From positions 18,622,501 through 18,686,500 of the forward strand of contig OX335651.1 in NCBI GenBank assembly GCA_946894095.1: a DNA stretch of 64,000 nt. The letters are read 5' to 3'. Origin of the DNA: Incurvaria masculella (lineage: Eukaryota > Arthropoda > Insecta > Lepidoptera > Incurvariidae). The translations under genes and the position numbers were made by a program. Positions 19,338-30,081 of this stretch are shown in pieces. How positions within the stretch are numbered: the first letter of the stretch is position 1; every line of letters begins with the position of its first letter. The notes beneath the pieces are model-generated. The model was not told the DNA's origin, did no database searches, and saw only the letters and a program-made list of their open reading frames with translations.

Positions 19338-19981
19338 AAATCTGGTGAGTTCCGTACCCAAAGGGTGAAAACGGAACCCTATTACTACTACTTAACTAAA
19401 TATATTATTTATTTATTTATGTACTATTTATTTTTAGTATTTTTTTATAGCCTACATTTATGCATATTATGATATTCTAATTGGTATAAAGATATATTTT
19501 TTGTATATATTTTGATGTGTTTGAATGTAATTTAATTGCTTAAAAATGTCAGGTATTCGTTCCGAATTAACTTTTATCGTTGTTCATATTTTTTATTATA
19601 ACTTTAAAGGGTTAGGCCAATAGTGTGATGAGACTTCCATTTTTATTTGTGTAACTTCCTTTTTTTTTCTTTACTAATACCGAGCCTCACATCAGGTGTG
19701 AGTCAAATAAAAAAAAAAAAAAAAAGCCTCCGCTGTCCGTCCGTCCCTCCGTCTGTCACAGAGCTGTATCTCATGAACCGTAACAGCTAGGCAGCTGAAA
19801 TTTTCACGGAATGTGTATTTATTTTGCCGCTATAACAACAAATAGGTAAAATAAAAAAAATAATAAAAATCAAAGGGAGGCCCCATACAAAAAAACCTGA
19901 TTTTTTGTGTTAAATCTTGTAAGATGGTACGGAACCCTTAGTGTACGAGTCCGACTCGCACTTGGATGGTTTTTTCGTCAT
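19338..19981 (-). repeat. MP repeat, copy 3, split by a poly-A-tailed insertion
   Basis: Minus strand. The end block CCAAAGGGTGAAAACGGAAC lies at 19359-19378 and the rest (GCCTCCGCTGTCCGTCC ... TAAGATGGTACGGAACCC ... GAGTCCGACTCGCAC) at 19725-19970. In the unbroken copy at 46650 these parts are directly joined. The intervening piece is described separately. Confidence 0.7.
19385..19724 (+). mobile_element. poly-A-tailed insertion (5'-truncated retroelement) in MP
   Basis: About 340 bp of AT-rich sequence ending CTCACATCAGGTGTGAG (a small hairpin) and a run of A's (about 19708-19724), placed inside an MP copy that is continuous elsewhere. This is the form of a retrotransposed 3' end. No coding content. 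Target duplication not resolved because the site is repetitive (TACTACTAC). Confidence 0.55.
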
Positions 19982-20016
19982 CCTTTCGTGTAGGTAGGGT
20001 GGTCGTTTAAAATGAC

Positions 20017-20161
20017 GCGGTGAATCGCATGTAGTGGTTGGGCTAGGAGCGGCATTACGTTGATATTCACCCGTAGAAAAATACTCGTGAAAACGAAAAT
20101 GTCGTGATAAGTGATAATGTGAAGCGGTGAGTCGCATGTGGTTGCCGGGAGAGGAGCGGCA
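20017..20161. repeat. two-unit imperfect tandem repeat, period about 105 bp
   Basis: GCGGTGAATCGCATGTAGTGG ... GGAGCGGCAT (20017-20056) recurs as GCGGTGAGTCGCATGTGGTTG ... GGAGCGGCAT (20122-20161). Two units only. Confidence 0.55.
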
Positions 20162-20258
20162 TGGCTACGGACAAAGGATAGTAGGGATATACTGCTCGTC
20201 ATACAGCGTACAAAACTCGCTAAATACTTGTTATTTTCGAAAGTTTTTTAGAACTTAA

Positions 20259-20536
20259 GGTGGCCCAACCCGGCGGGACTAACTCATTCGAGGGCACGGT
20301 ACAAAACCGTGCTGTTGCTCTCTGGGACCTTCTCTGTTTCAAAAAATAAGACAGGCTCCGTGATGAGGAAGATGCAAATGTCCACAAAAAAGACAATGTG
20401 CATAGTGTATGATTTGGTAAGATTTACAATAATTTTAATTACAAAACTACTTATAGCTAAAAGTAAACCACGACCGCTGTAGTCAAAAATCTTACAAAAA
20501 CCAAATAGTTTATACATTTTGATTAAACAAGCTATG
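20259..20536 (-). repeat. MT1 MITE, partial copy
   Basis: TTAA at 20255-20258 followed by GGTGGCCCAACCCGGCGGG and the family interior in reverse, up to about AAACAAGCTATG (20536), where similarity stops. One end is lost. A trace of the next part (ACCTCCGAAAGT, about 20578) suggests later rearrangement rather than simple truncation. Confidence 0.7.
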
Positions 20537-21184
20537 TAACAACTATAATATATATAGCAAACAAAACGATAATGGCGACCTCCGAAAGTAGTGAATTTGC
20601 ATTAGGGTTCATTGTTGCATGCGCGCCAAAATGTTTCCAGGCGATCGAAATTTAGGTTTTTGATATGTTAAACCTACATATTAAGGTAAATTAATAGATG
20701 CTTCACGGTCATTCACTAGATAAATATGTCATCTAATAACACAAAAATGAAAATTGTCTAAATCATTTATAGTTTCCAAATGCCGGCTTGAAAACCTAGT
20801 AAAAACTAGTAAATATGTGTGTACAAACATATTTCATGTAAAGAATATAAGCAATGCATTTAAACCGTTTTACGGTCATACACTAGATAATAGACTAAAC
20901 TTTAATATTAAATATTTTCTACGGCTGTTTATTCTTAATCGACGATGAGATAAAAGAAATAACCTCAAAACATTGGAGGTTAGCGTCATTTGGAGCCTTA
21001 AGGCTGAGGTCCATTCGGGCGTCCAAAACAGCCAACCAAACCTTTCGTGCTCTGTGGTTCAAAATGCCATGAAATATCTGAACAATGTAGTTCAATTATT
21101 TCACGGCAGCCGCGGAACACAATTAGTGCCACGGCCATGTTAGCCGAGGTCCGCTGATGCAGTTACTCGTAGAAGCCTCTATCG
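20537..21184. other. unassigned stretch
   Basis: AT-rich, then a GC-richer part at about 21000-21180. TTTACGGTCATACACTAGATAA (about 20868) partly repeats TTCACGGTCATTCACTAGATAA (about 20702), a weak direct repeat 166 bp apart. Confidence 0.3.
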
Positions 21185-21530
21185 ATCACCTCGTTAAGAG
21201 AGTCTTTACCCTGTCAAGTCCCCATACTACGGGCGATGACTGTTCCCATGCTCTTAATACTTTACTAGGTTTTTGAAATTTTGCTTTTTAAAATGTATTA
21301 AAGGAATCTATGTCTGTATGTTTTAATTTTTTTTTTAAAAACTGTTATCTTTTTTACGTTTATTTTGGTTTTTTTTACTGAAAAATATAGATATGTATTC
21401 AAACATACGGACTTAGAATGAAGCTTTCTCAAGTGATTTTTTTTATTATTAAATCTGACAGTGACTGATTTCGCAATTTTAATGGCAGTCGCCGTGAAAA
21501 TTTTTGCCTTGCTCAATGGACAAAGAATAC
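21185..21530 (+). repeat. U1 interspersed repeat, copy 1
   Basis: Shares with 26965-27365 the ordered blocks TTAAGAGAGTC, TTTTTTTTACTGAAAAATA, AGCTTTCTCAAGTGAT, TTTTAATGGCAGT.GCCGTG and GGACAAAGAAT. Further pieces at 38575-38790 and (reverse) 53325-53520. No coding content; class unknown. Confidence 0.55.
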
Positions 21531-21759
21531 ATTTATTATTTTTTTTAGATTTTAGATTTCCTCTGACTTCATGAGAGCCTTAACTAAGACAATAGATAAC
21601 CATATTTCGAGGTAGATGATGAATTACACTATCCATCATGGTGGGGTTGGCATGAAATAAGCAAGTGCAAAATGTATGCCAGTGCATATTTTGACGGCAC
21701 ACGCAAACACATGTACTGTATGGTATTTATTGATTCTCCTGTAAATAACCGGCACGAAA

Positions 21760-21880
21760 AATAATTGACCGAGCGAAGTGTCTCGTTTCAGCATGGGCAA
21801 AAATGCATTGCATTTTTTGCAAATTTCGTATGCCCGGCTGTTCCTCTCTACAGGTCGCATTTATCAACCGGTTCTCGTGA
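21760..21880 (-). repeat. interspersed repeat, relative at 44204-44335
   Basis: GACCGAGCGAAGTGTCTCG, GGGCAAAAATGCATT, TCGTATGCCCGGCTGTTC and GGTCGCATTTATCAACCGG match the complement of the unit at 44204-44335. Confidence 0.5.
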
Positions 21881-22164
21881 AATATTGTGAGCAGGTTCTA
21901 TAATTATATGGATTGTTTTGTAGATTCAGATATTGATAAATTTCAAAATAGCGGAGTGCCACTTATATGTGTTTACAAATTAAAAAATACGTTTATCATG
22001 GATACAAGTTTAAGTTATTAAAAATTAAAAATTACAGACGTTGCTCTCAGTTAAATTGTGCAAATTTTTAATTTTCTTTTCTTGATTTGACTGAGGAAAC
22101 ATGCACGCATCATTGTTTAAAAATTAATCATCTTAAAACCATCTTATGCATATATATTGAAAGA

Positions 22165-22400
22165 ATATATTGAACTGCAAGGAAAACACATTTCGAGAAG
22201 TGCGAAAGCAATTTGTATTGTCCCTTCGACCTTCATTAAATTCGATGGTTTCAACCCTAGTTTGACCCTACCACCGAGTTAGTATGAAGTTTTATATATT
22301 TTTACGCGTAAACTGAAGTACAGCCGTCTCTCAAGGTGAAAACGGTCACCCATCAAGAACTCGACCGCGCCAAGCCAGAGGCGTCAGAACACTGGACTAC
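22165..22400 (-). repeat. degenerate S5 SINE fragment
   Basis: Minus strand: ATTGAACTGCAAGGAAAACAC, TTAAATTCGATGG, CCACCGAGTTAG and, near 22349, GGTCACCCATC, the complement of the 5S C-box GATGGGTGACC. Strongly decayed. Confidence 0.5.
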
Positions 22401-22921
22401 CACACAACGGCCAATCTAAGTATAGATTACTCCTGCATTATTTAACAATATATTTATCCAGATACATAGATACCTACCTATTTACTTTAACTATACCCTC
22501 AAATACGCTAATATTCATTAAGTTATGATCAATTTCAATTTAATTTTTTTTATTTTCAATTTCAATTTTTATTTTCCAAAAAACACACGTATATACATAA
22601 TTAACTAAAAAAACAAAAGGTTACAATAATACATTCTACAAGAATCTAGTTAATAAAATTATACATTGCAGTCTACAGAAGAACTAAATTCACACCCATA
22701 TTTCAGCAGCATTTATGTATTTTCTCTTTAAGCACTCCACAATTCTTAGCACATTAACCAATTTTGATTTATTAGCAAAGCCACCGCTGAATTCCCACCG
22801 TAACTCATGTTCTCGCGTGAGATTCCGAGGAGAGTACGAAACGACAGGAGTAGTAAAAACGTAATACATGTGTCTAGCGGCAACGTTACGTACGTAGCCA
22901 CATTGAGTGATAGAACACGTA
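22401..22921. other. unassigned AT-rich stretch
   Basis: No recognised content. A direct near-repeat TCAATTTCAATTT(AA)TTTT lies at about 22530-22575. Confidence 0.3.
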
Positions 22922-23440
22922 GACTAGGAGGTCGCGACAAATATGGTTAACGACAACGTAAATGGCTGAAACTGTATTCACATGATAAAGACCAACCCTC
23001 TGAAGCTAAATATGTTGGTCTGCCTGCGCCAAGTGGTTGTGTTACCTAGATATGGAGCCTGAAAAATGTGTTATTGTTACAAAAAATATATATAACGGTT
23101 GCAAATAACGAAGCATGAAAGTATCAGTACATACTTGCTTAGTAATACCAAAACTGAAGAAATATTTGCTTGCATTTAGTAGTTGTAGGTGATTTAGGCT
23201 ACAGATATAAGTTTAGGTATATTTAAGTATTTTATGAAATATCTGACTGGTTATTGTTGTATAATTAATAGGTATCAATATGTCTAGACAATCAGTATAT
23301 TCATCAGCAGGTACATACCGACATTTATTTTGTATTTCTAATCCAGCTAACGCAACCACTTGGCGCAGGCAGACCGACATATTTAGGATCAGAGGGATGG
23401 TCTGTAACCTGTGAATCCAGATTCAACCTTATCGTCCCGA
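22922..23440. repeat. ML long-TIR MITE, copy 1
   Basis: GGAGGTCGCGAC near the left end, then GTAAATGGCTGAAACTG ... TGGTCTGCCTGCGCCAAGTG; the right arm has the complement (CACTTGGCGCAGGCAGACC ... CAGATTCAACC). Arms of about 110 bp. The interior lines up with 30881-31430. The outermost right bases appear lost (about 23440). No coding content. Confidence 0.65.
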
Positions 23441-24936
23441 ATCTGTAAACAATTGACGATGCCGTTACCGCCAGTTTATAAACACTAAAACGTGACTACG
23501 CTGCCGCTATACGGATGTCTCGCCGCTCCCGTCCTACCGTACTCGTTGGCTCGAAGCGAACGAGCCGTGCCTGCCCGCCGCCAATATGTCTTGTTTGCTT
23601 AGGTCTCAGACATAAATCCGCGAGCTTGTGGCTCTCGGACCGGATATCCGAATTCTTCACGATGTTTACCGCGTTCTAGGCGTTGCAAATATTTTCTTTA
23701 GCCTCCGCCCTAATACGCATGTTGAAGAGACTCTATAAAACTGCTACATCCGTGTATTTTTCGTTTTAATTTTCACTAACCATGGAAACCAAAATCAGTT
23801 TGGTGAAATTATGAAAGACCTATGACTCTATTATGAGAATGTTTGTCATCAAAATCGGCCCCATGACTCGTTTGAATTTTTTTCGCAATTTCTTGTATTA
23901 CGGGTTTGGAACAAAAATCTTGATCAAATCATTTGTATACATACTGATGCGTTAATATCAATGTATATAATATAAATGCATACAATTATATTAAATAAAT
24001 GAATTGGATACGTAAGTTGATTACATTTTAGTAGAAATCATATCGCACTCTTTCAGAACGTCAAGACAAAAATATTGGTTGGATTATGAACCTTGGATAG
24101 TGCTATTTGCAACCTTGTCCCTTGTCCCTTCTTATGTATAAGTACATAACATCATGCCCCTTAGGACGGATAAGCAGAGACGATAGATCTACTTAATTGG
24201 GTAATATAACACGTGTCTAATATTAGCATCGCTTATCTATTTTCCCGACACACACCATTTATTGTTTGCCGAAACTTCCCAGCCCAGCTACACTCCACCT
24301 GAGCCCTAACAAAAGGGTTAACCCGAGTGGGAAACGCGAAATGGCGCACTCATCAAAAAACTCCACAAGAGCCGCTTATTAGACCCTACGAGCGCGCATT
24401 GGAAAGAAGTTACAGAGCGGTGGCCTATTCAAAAAGGCGGGAGCCACCGTTTTGAGTGGGATGTTGCCAATAGCAAGGCACTTAAAAAATAATGAGTGCT
24501 ACTTTACGTCTATGTATGCGCTGCGCGCGCATGCTAGGTCTATGATGTATACACATCGTTATGAGAAAAATGTTCAACTTACCGATTTGACTCGTATTTT
24601 GTAAACCAGTAAGACGACTATTAAAAAAACATAGATACTTTTTAACTTTGTGTATCTAAGTATGTTTAATATTTAAATATTAATACGGTTTAACTTTTAA
24701 TATTTTCATAATTTCATTATATCTAAATGAAATAAAAAAAGCGTTGCTTGGCCGCTTTTGGCCGGCGTACGCTGCCCAAATGATTTGAAATGCATGGAAA
24801 TGTTTATTGCAGATCTTTAAATCTAATAAAAAGTTTGCTACAACCGACGTATCTTTTACATATATTTTACCAACATTTGGGCATTTTACGTTTAAAAATC
24901 GTTAAAATGTATAAGGTTGTATTTAAAGTGCACTAA
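23441..24936. other. unassigned stretch, GC-rich at its start
   Basis: 23480-23690 is CpG-rich. Its CACTAAAACGTG.C.ACGCTGCCGCTAT segment recurs near 59670-59700, so it is repetitive. The rest is AT-rich with no gene or family recognised. Confidence 0.3.
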
Positions 24937-25332
24937 TGTATTTAGGGTTATTATGCAGTTTGAGGGCTTTTGCGAAAAATTATGGGTTTTTTCCCCACTA
25001 TGAAGCTGTTTATTGTATCATAACAAATGATATTTCATGGGGGGAGGCAAACAATTCCCATAAATTCCCATAAGCGTTTGCAACCGACATGCGTCATGGA
25101 CCAGTTAGGTTAAGGTTAATATATAGAAGACTGTCTATGTCTTCTTTAAATTAACCTTTGGTTATTTTTTATGCAGTACGAAAAGCCTTTAGTAGGTATT
25201 ATAATATTTCTTACTTTTTTTTCCTCCCGTCATGGAATATCACTTGCAATCAGCGCAACAAGTTTGCGAAGAAAAAAAAAACCCAGCGTTTTTCGCAAAA
25301 GCCCTAAAACTGCATAATTACCGTATTTAGGC
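24937..25332. repeat. inverted-repeat element, arms about 105 bp
   Basis: The left arm (TTTAGGGTTATTATGCAG, GGGCTTTTGCGAAAAA, GATATTTCATGGGGGGAGG) is the inverted complement of the right arm (CCTCCCGTCATGGAATATC, TTTTTCGCAAAAGCCC, CTGCATAATTACCGTATTTA). No second copy seen. Probably a MITE or fold-back element. Confidence 0.5.
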
Positions 25333-26548
25333 CCAATTTGTTATCTATATGTATATATAAATTTTATGTGAGGATGTGTGCACGTGTGTATGCTCCCTAT
25401 GGATAAACCTTAAAAAAATAAACCTTTAAACTCTCAGTTACACCAAGCCGAAACGAACCGCTTTGCGCAGAACTCAATAAAAATTGCCTACAGTCATGCG
25501 ACAAAACTGCGATAACGATCGCTTATTCGAAACATTAAATGGTATAATTAGCAGCTTATTTAGTTTAGTTCGATAAAGGTACATGGCAAAGCCATGTTTG
25601 GGCTATAGTTGGAACCGTTAGGCGGCGCTGTTGTCGAGATCCATAACTATTACAATCGTTTTAATAACACGCCCGAGAAGGTGAGACCACGGATTACAGG
25701 GCTCCGCTCGGGTGAATATCCAAAGAAAATCGGCCTGAGCCACAACCATTGCAGTCAAAAATACCTTGGCGTAGGATCAATATGCGAAACTAGCGGTAAC
25801 TAGAAGCATTGTGTGGATCCGAATATAATCGGGAAATTCGTTGCCTGACGAAATTGTCGAAATAGCTCAGACGTTACAAAACGAGACATGTAATCCAAAG
25901 TAATATCACGACCAAAAACGTTATCTAATTATTTTTTCTAAATTTGCTCGCAATGCTTAAATGTACGAGTATGTAGATGACATTGAATAACCTCAAATTT
26001 ATTTATTTTTAGTGAATCTGAAGTACACTTACAAATTTTTACACGTCCTCTCCAATAAAATAGAATCATCGAAATCGGTTGGCGTGATATTGAGTTGTTC
26101 GTCCGTTTCTCGCGCACATACTTAATGCAAATTTAAGACTTATATGATTAACGGCGACACGAACAATACGTTTTATGTTTAATTCCCCATCTTTGGTATG
26201 TATATCAGAGGTTAAGCTGGAGCGATGCGATGATATATGAGTATCGACGGACAGCGAGAAGTGTACCCTCGGAGGTATGTACATATTTTAAACGGCCCAC
26301 GCAGATCCGATAAAGTCCAGCCATCAAATAAAACCCTAAAGCACATAACATCAAAGTAATTGTTGAGGCGCGAACGTGGGTTAATGGGCTTAAAATCGGC
26401 GCCGACACATCATTATCTATTGTAAATATTATTTTGAAAGCAGAAACCAGAATATAACACACAAAATAAAATCATTATTACCAAATATGTCCCACTTATT
26501 TATCTAAGCTTATAAAAGGAGTTACTGACTGATTGATATTGCACCACC
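25333..26548. other. unassigned stretch
   Basis: Several open frames of 60-85 codons on both strands, none with recognisable domains. No repeat family recognised. Confidence 0.3.
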
Positions 26549-26956
26549 TTTTTTTCTATGCAACCTGATATGGATGGCTAATACCACACAGCTAACGTTT
26601 TGATATTAGCCCAATACACCACATTCCCGAGGGAATTTGGTGCCATGCCAGGACCTTCCCTTTATGAGCACGGCTACATTGAACTGGATGGAAAACACGG
26701 ACAATTTGTAATTGCCGCTTCGACCATCTTTTCATCCAATGCGATGGTACCAACCCGGGCGGGTTTAAACCCTACCACCTAGTAGGGGAAGGGGACCTAC
26801 AGTTTTACATGGATTCCGAACCATGGAGCAGCTCGCATTCGTGACGAAATGCACTTATCGAACTCGGAAAGAGAAAGACAGTGGTGCATGTCGGTATTGA
26901 ACCCAGGCCTCTGGTACGCTAGGCCAGTCCCCGCGCCACTAGGCTACGAGCCGCTC
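26549..26956 (-). repeat. ST SINE (tRNA-like head), full-length
   Basis: On the minus strand: head GAGCGGCTCGTAGCCTAGTGG (A-box TAGCCTAGTGG), B-box GGGTTCAATACC about 45 bases on, a GCACCACTGTC ... TCTCTTTCCGAG post-tRNA segment, then from TGGTTCGGAATCCATG onward the body shared with S5 (GGTCCCCTTCC, CCGCCCGGGTTGGTACC, TAGCCGTGCTCATAAAGG), ending in an A tail. It is a SINE, not a functional tRNA gene. About 408 bp. Confidence 0.82.
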
Positions 26957-26964
26957 AAAACCTA

Positions 26965-27365
26965 AACTTGCCTTTTCTTAAGAGAGTCGTTTTCCTATCA
27001 ATTCCTCAAACCATGTTCTTAATGTTATACAGGTTTTTAAAAATGTTCATTCTAAAATGGATTGCAGAAATGTATGTCTGTAAAGTTTTTTTGATATGTA
27101 TACACCTTTTAGATTGGGAAATATTGGCTAATAATCATTGGAAAAATATATTTTTATGTTTATATACGATTTTTTTTACTGAAAAATACAGATATTTACA
27201 CAACAATCAAAACATACTGACATATAAAGAAGCTTTCTCAAGTGATATATTTTTTAAAATCTGACAACGTTTAGGGGTAGGGAAGCTTTAGGTCCCGGAG
27301 GACGATTTCGCTATTTTAATGGCAGTAGCCGTGCAAAATTGTGCCTTGGCCAACGGACAAAGAAT
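26965..27365 (+). repeat. U1 interspersed repeat, copy 2 (longest)
   Basis: Shares ordered blocks with 21185-21530 and includes TTTAGGGGTAGG.AA.C.TTAGG also found at 38748-38770. It starts a few bases right of an ST head, which is also true of no other copy, so the adjacency looks accidental. Confidence 0.5.
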
Positions 27366-28104
27366 CCATTTTTAAAAACTTCGCGACAGCCTTAAATTCT
27401 ATCCATGTTGTGGTGAACGGGAATGGCAAAGTTAGTACGTAGAAATGTTTCAGCCTGTATGCGTTCCTAAACCATTCCTCCCCGCGGAAGTTCGGAAGGC
27501 CATGGGCGTCTTTGAGCACCTAAGTTTATTGCCTGGTGGTCGCGCGCAACACAATAAAATTTCATGAGACCAATACACCACCTGAGAACTAGGTGTCATG
27601 CCAGAACCTTCTTTAAAATATACCTAACTGTTTGTTATATCTGAGAGTTTTCCAATTTGATTGACTGTCATAAAGACATGCTCTATACGTACAATACTCA
27701 CGCATTTCGTTCGATTATTAACTACTCATACATGCTCTATGACTACGGTTTCTGCGTTCTAGCTATTTCTATAAATTTGTCGTGGTAAAGTTTCTCGAAC
27801 TCAAATTAATAAGCAAAAATAATTATTATTTTAAATTTAAATAATTAAGTCATATTAAAGATAAATTACGAATTCAAATCATTTGATCTATAAAAAAACT
27901 TTTTTTTGGTAAATAATATTCCATACGAATAAAATTCCAGAACATTTCTCCAAAAATAATGGAAACAAAATTCAAAATGATTACCATTAGTTGTTTCAAT
28001 AAAGAAGATACTGAATATAAACCTAAGAAGCTTATTAAATTTTCAATTCACAAAATTTGTATTATTTAAAATCTGTAGCGAGCAAAATACAATCCATAAC
28101 AATA
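27366..28104. other. unassigned stretch with a SINE scrap
   Basis: 27565-27620 holds a minus-strand scrap of SINE body (CAATACACCACCTGAGAACTA, GTGTCATGCCAGAACCTTC). The remainder is AT-rich without recognised content. Confidence 0.35.
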
Positions 28105-28316
28105 TTATAAATTCGAAACCCGTGCACGCCTGAACCGCTGAACCAATTATAATGAATTTCGGTATGGAGTGAATGTTTGTTGCAAAAAATAAACTCGAAT
28201 GAAATAAGGGATGAAAGTTTGTATGGGAAACTCATATAATATCCAGGAAATAATTCAGCTCGACATCAGACCAAAACGACATTGACATGACCGGGGCCCG
28301 GTACCTTAGCTAGTAT
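28105..28316 (+). repeat. interspersed repeat ending AGCTAGTATAAT
   Basis: CGCCTGAACCGCTGAACCAAT, GAATTTCGGTATGGA, AGGAAATAATTCAGCTCGACA and the end TTAGCTAGTATAAT line up with the element at 45535-45790. Widespread type in insects in my experience; a Helitron-like or SINE-like origin cannot be decided here. Confidence 0.5.
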
Positions 28317-29183
28317 AATATTATTTCTGCCAAACTAACTTAATAAGAAATCGTTTGAACTATTGCGATTCCTCGGCAACTCAAAGCAAACTTACGAAAT
28401 ACGTTTGTCTGATTACTTCCCTTGTATAAATGCATTTCTGAAGGATTAAACAATTTTATTTTCGAAGTAAATTAAACTTAGCAAAAACGTTTGGGCGATT
28501 ACGTCCATTGAAAAATATAACTATGAATTGATTTCGTATGGATTACAAAAAATACTTTTCGAAGTATTAACGCAACAATAATCAAAAAATATCTGGCATA
28601 GTGTCAGGTGGACCTTTCATAAGCAAAGATGACCACCGGATCCTATCAACCGCCACCAATTTCCAACCCAATAGGCACTTAAGATAATCTAGATCGAACC
28701 GCACACGAATAGAACCGCCCACGGAACGATTATTATGCCTAAGGCTTTCGTGAATGACCAAAGACTATATAAGAACTTATTTACCCCCTCGTAGGTCCTC
28801 TTTCATTTTTACGGGGTGGTTATTTTAAACTGCAGGGAAATAGCGCAAAATCATGTCTTCAGACGTTCTTTTTACAATGCGTAGTACGACGTTATTGCCT
28901 TGTATTTATTGATTAATCAGCTACGTGTACAGTGGGCATAAGAGTAAACGCCATACTCAGTTTAAGGATTTAAACAGTTCTGGCGGTAGAGAGAGAGAGA
29001 GAGACTATATATAGCCAACGTCGTCGTCGCCAACGCTGCTCGCTACTTATACTCGTAAGCGCTATGAAATTAACATTTCGCTGGGTCGCATCTTCACCTC
29101 ATTCCCACCTCATTCACCATTCGTGAGGGAATGGTTCAAATTCATGGTATGGCATCGATCGTGTCGTCAACTGTACATTGAAG
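28317..29183. other. unassigned stretch, TATA-like site and GA microsatellite
   Basis: CTATATAAGAAC at 28765-28776 is a TATA-like site with no supported initiator or coding sequence downstream. A (GA)8 tract lies at about 28988-29004. GTGTCGTCAACTGTAC (29161-29176), also at about 6010, precedes the M8 insertion. Confidence 0.3.
29176..29183. repeat. 8-bp target-site duplication of M8 copy B (left)
   Basis: CATTGAAG, repeated exactly at 29826-29833. Confidence 0.85.
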
Positions 29184-29825
29184 GGGGGAACGGCATAACG
29201 TATAATATGCAGATCGTATAATGTCATATTTTAACAAAATTTTAAAACCATGCACAACGTATAATCGGCAGATCGTATAATCTTATACGTAGTGCATGAA
29301 GAAGTCCAAAAAATCAAATTACTTATTTCTCCATGCATAACGTATAATAGTCACAACGTATAATGTTATGATTTTTATTTAACAAAAAAAGAAAACCATG
29401 CATATCATATAATCCTAAAATATTTCATACGATAAGCGCCCTTATCGATATAAGATTAAATATTATACTCGCACGCGACTTTTCGACCGTCTCAATTAGC
29501 GTTGTAGCAAATTGTTACTCTTCAACAGATATCGATTCGTAGCAATTTCAGCCTTAAATGTATCGTTGTTAGGGCGCTTTATGCAGTGCTTCTTGGCATA
29601 TTATACGTTCTGCATGGTTTTCTTTTTTTGTGAATTCATGTTAGGAATATTATACGTTGTGACTATTATACGTTCTGCATGATGCAAAGAGTTTATTTTA
29701 TTTTTAAACTTATGCACAACGTATAACATTATACGTTGTGACTATTATACGATATGCATGGTTTTAGTTTTTTGGAAAAAAATAAGATTATACGTTGTGA
29801 ATATTATACGTAGTGAATACGACTC
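29184..29825 (+). mobile_element. M8 non-autonomous DNA transposon, copy B (full-length)
   Basis: 642 bp from GGGGGAACGGCATAACG to GTGAATACGACTC, flanked by CATTGAAG on both sides. It contains many ACGTATAAT/ATTATACGT units, the palindrome CGATAAGCGCCCTTATCG and a GTGAATTCATGTTAGG segment. From the 11th base inward, the left end (CATAACGTATAATATGCA) is an imperfect inverted repeat of the right end (CACTACGTATAATATTCA). No coding capacity. Confidence 0.9.
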
Positions 29826-29833
29826 CATTGAAG

Positions 29834-30081
29834 CTGCTTCATTGTTCGGAATCCATGTAAAGCTGTCGGTCCCCTTCTCCTACTAGGTGGTAGTGTTTAA
29901 GCCCGCCCGGGTCGGTACCATCGCATTGGATGACAAGATGGTCTAAGCGGCAATGAAAAATTGTCCGTGTTTTCCATCCAGCTTAATGTAGCCGTGCTCA
30001 TAAAGGGAAGGTCCTGGCACGGCACCGAATCCCTTCGGGAATGTGCTGTATTGGGCTAATATTATGCGTGGTATTAGCCAT
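29834..30081 (+). repeat. ST-type SINE body, split by M8 copy C
   Basis: GTTCGGAATCCATGTAAAGC, the GCCCGCCCGGGTCGGTACC block, TAGCCGTGCTCATAAAGGG and GAATCCCTTCGGGAATGTG, ending GGTATTAGCCAT at the M8 insertion. The 3' end continues at 30732-30757 after the transposon. The tRNA-like head is missing. Confidence 0.78.
30074..30081. repeat. 8-bp target-site duplication of M8 copy C (left)
   Basis: TTAGCCAT, matched at 30724-30731 by TTAGACAT (one difference). The sequence belongs to the SINE tail. Confidence 0.75.

Noticed and set aside
26880..26956. a tRNA gene on the minus strand
   Set aside because: A and B boxes are present but it continues into a SINE body, recurs at 51270-51336 and 57637, and no clean cloverleaf can be drawn.
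28765..28776. TATA-box promoter at CTATATAAGAAC
   Set aside because: No initiator, CpG enrichment, exon or downstream coding sequence supports it in this AT-rich context.
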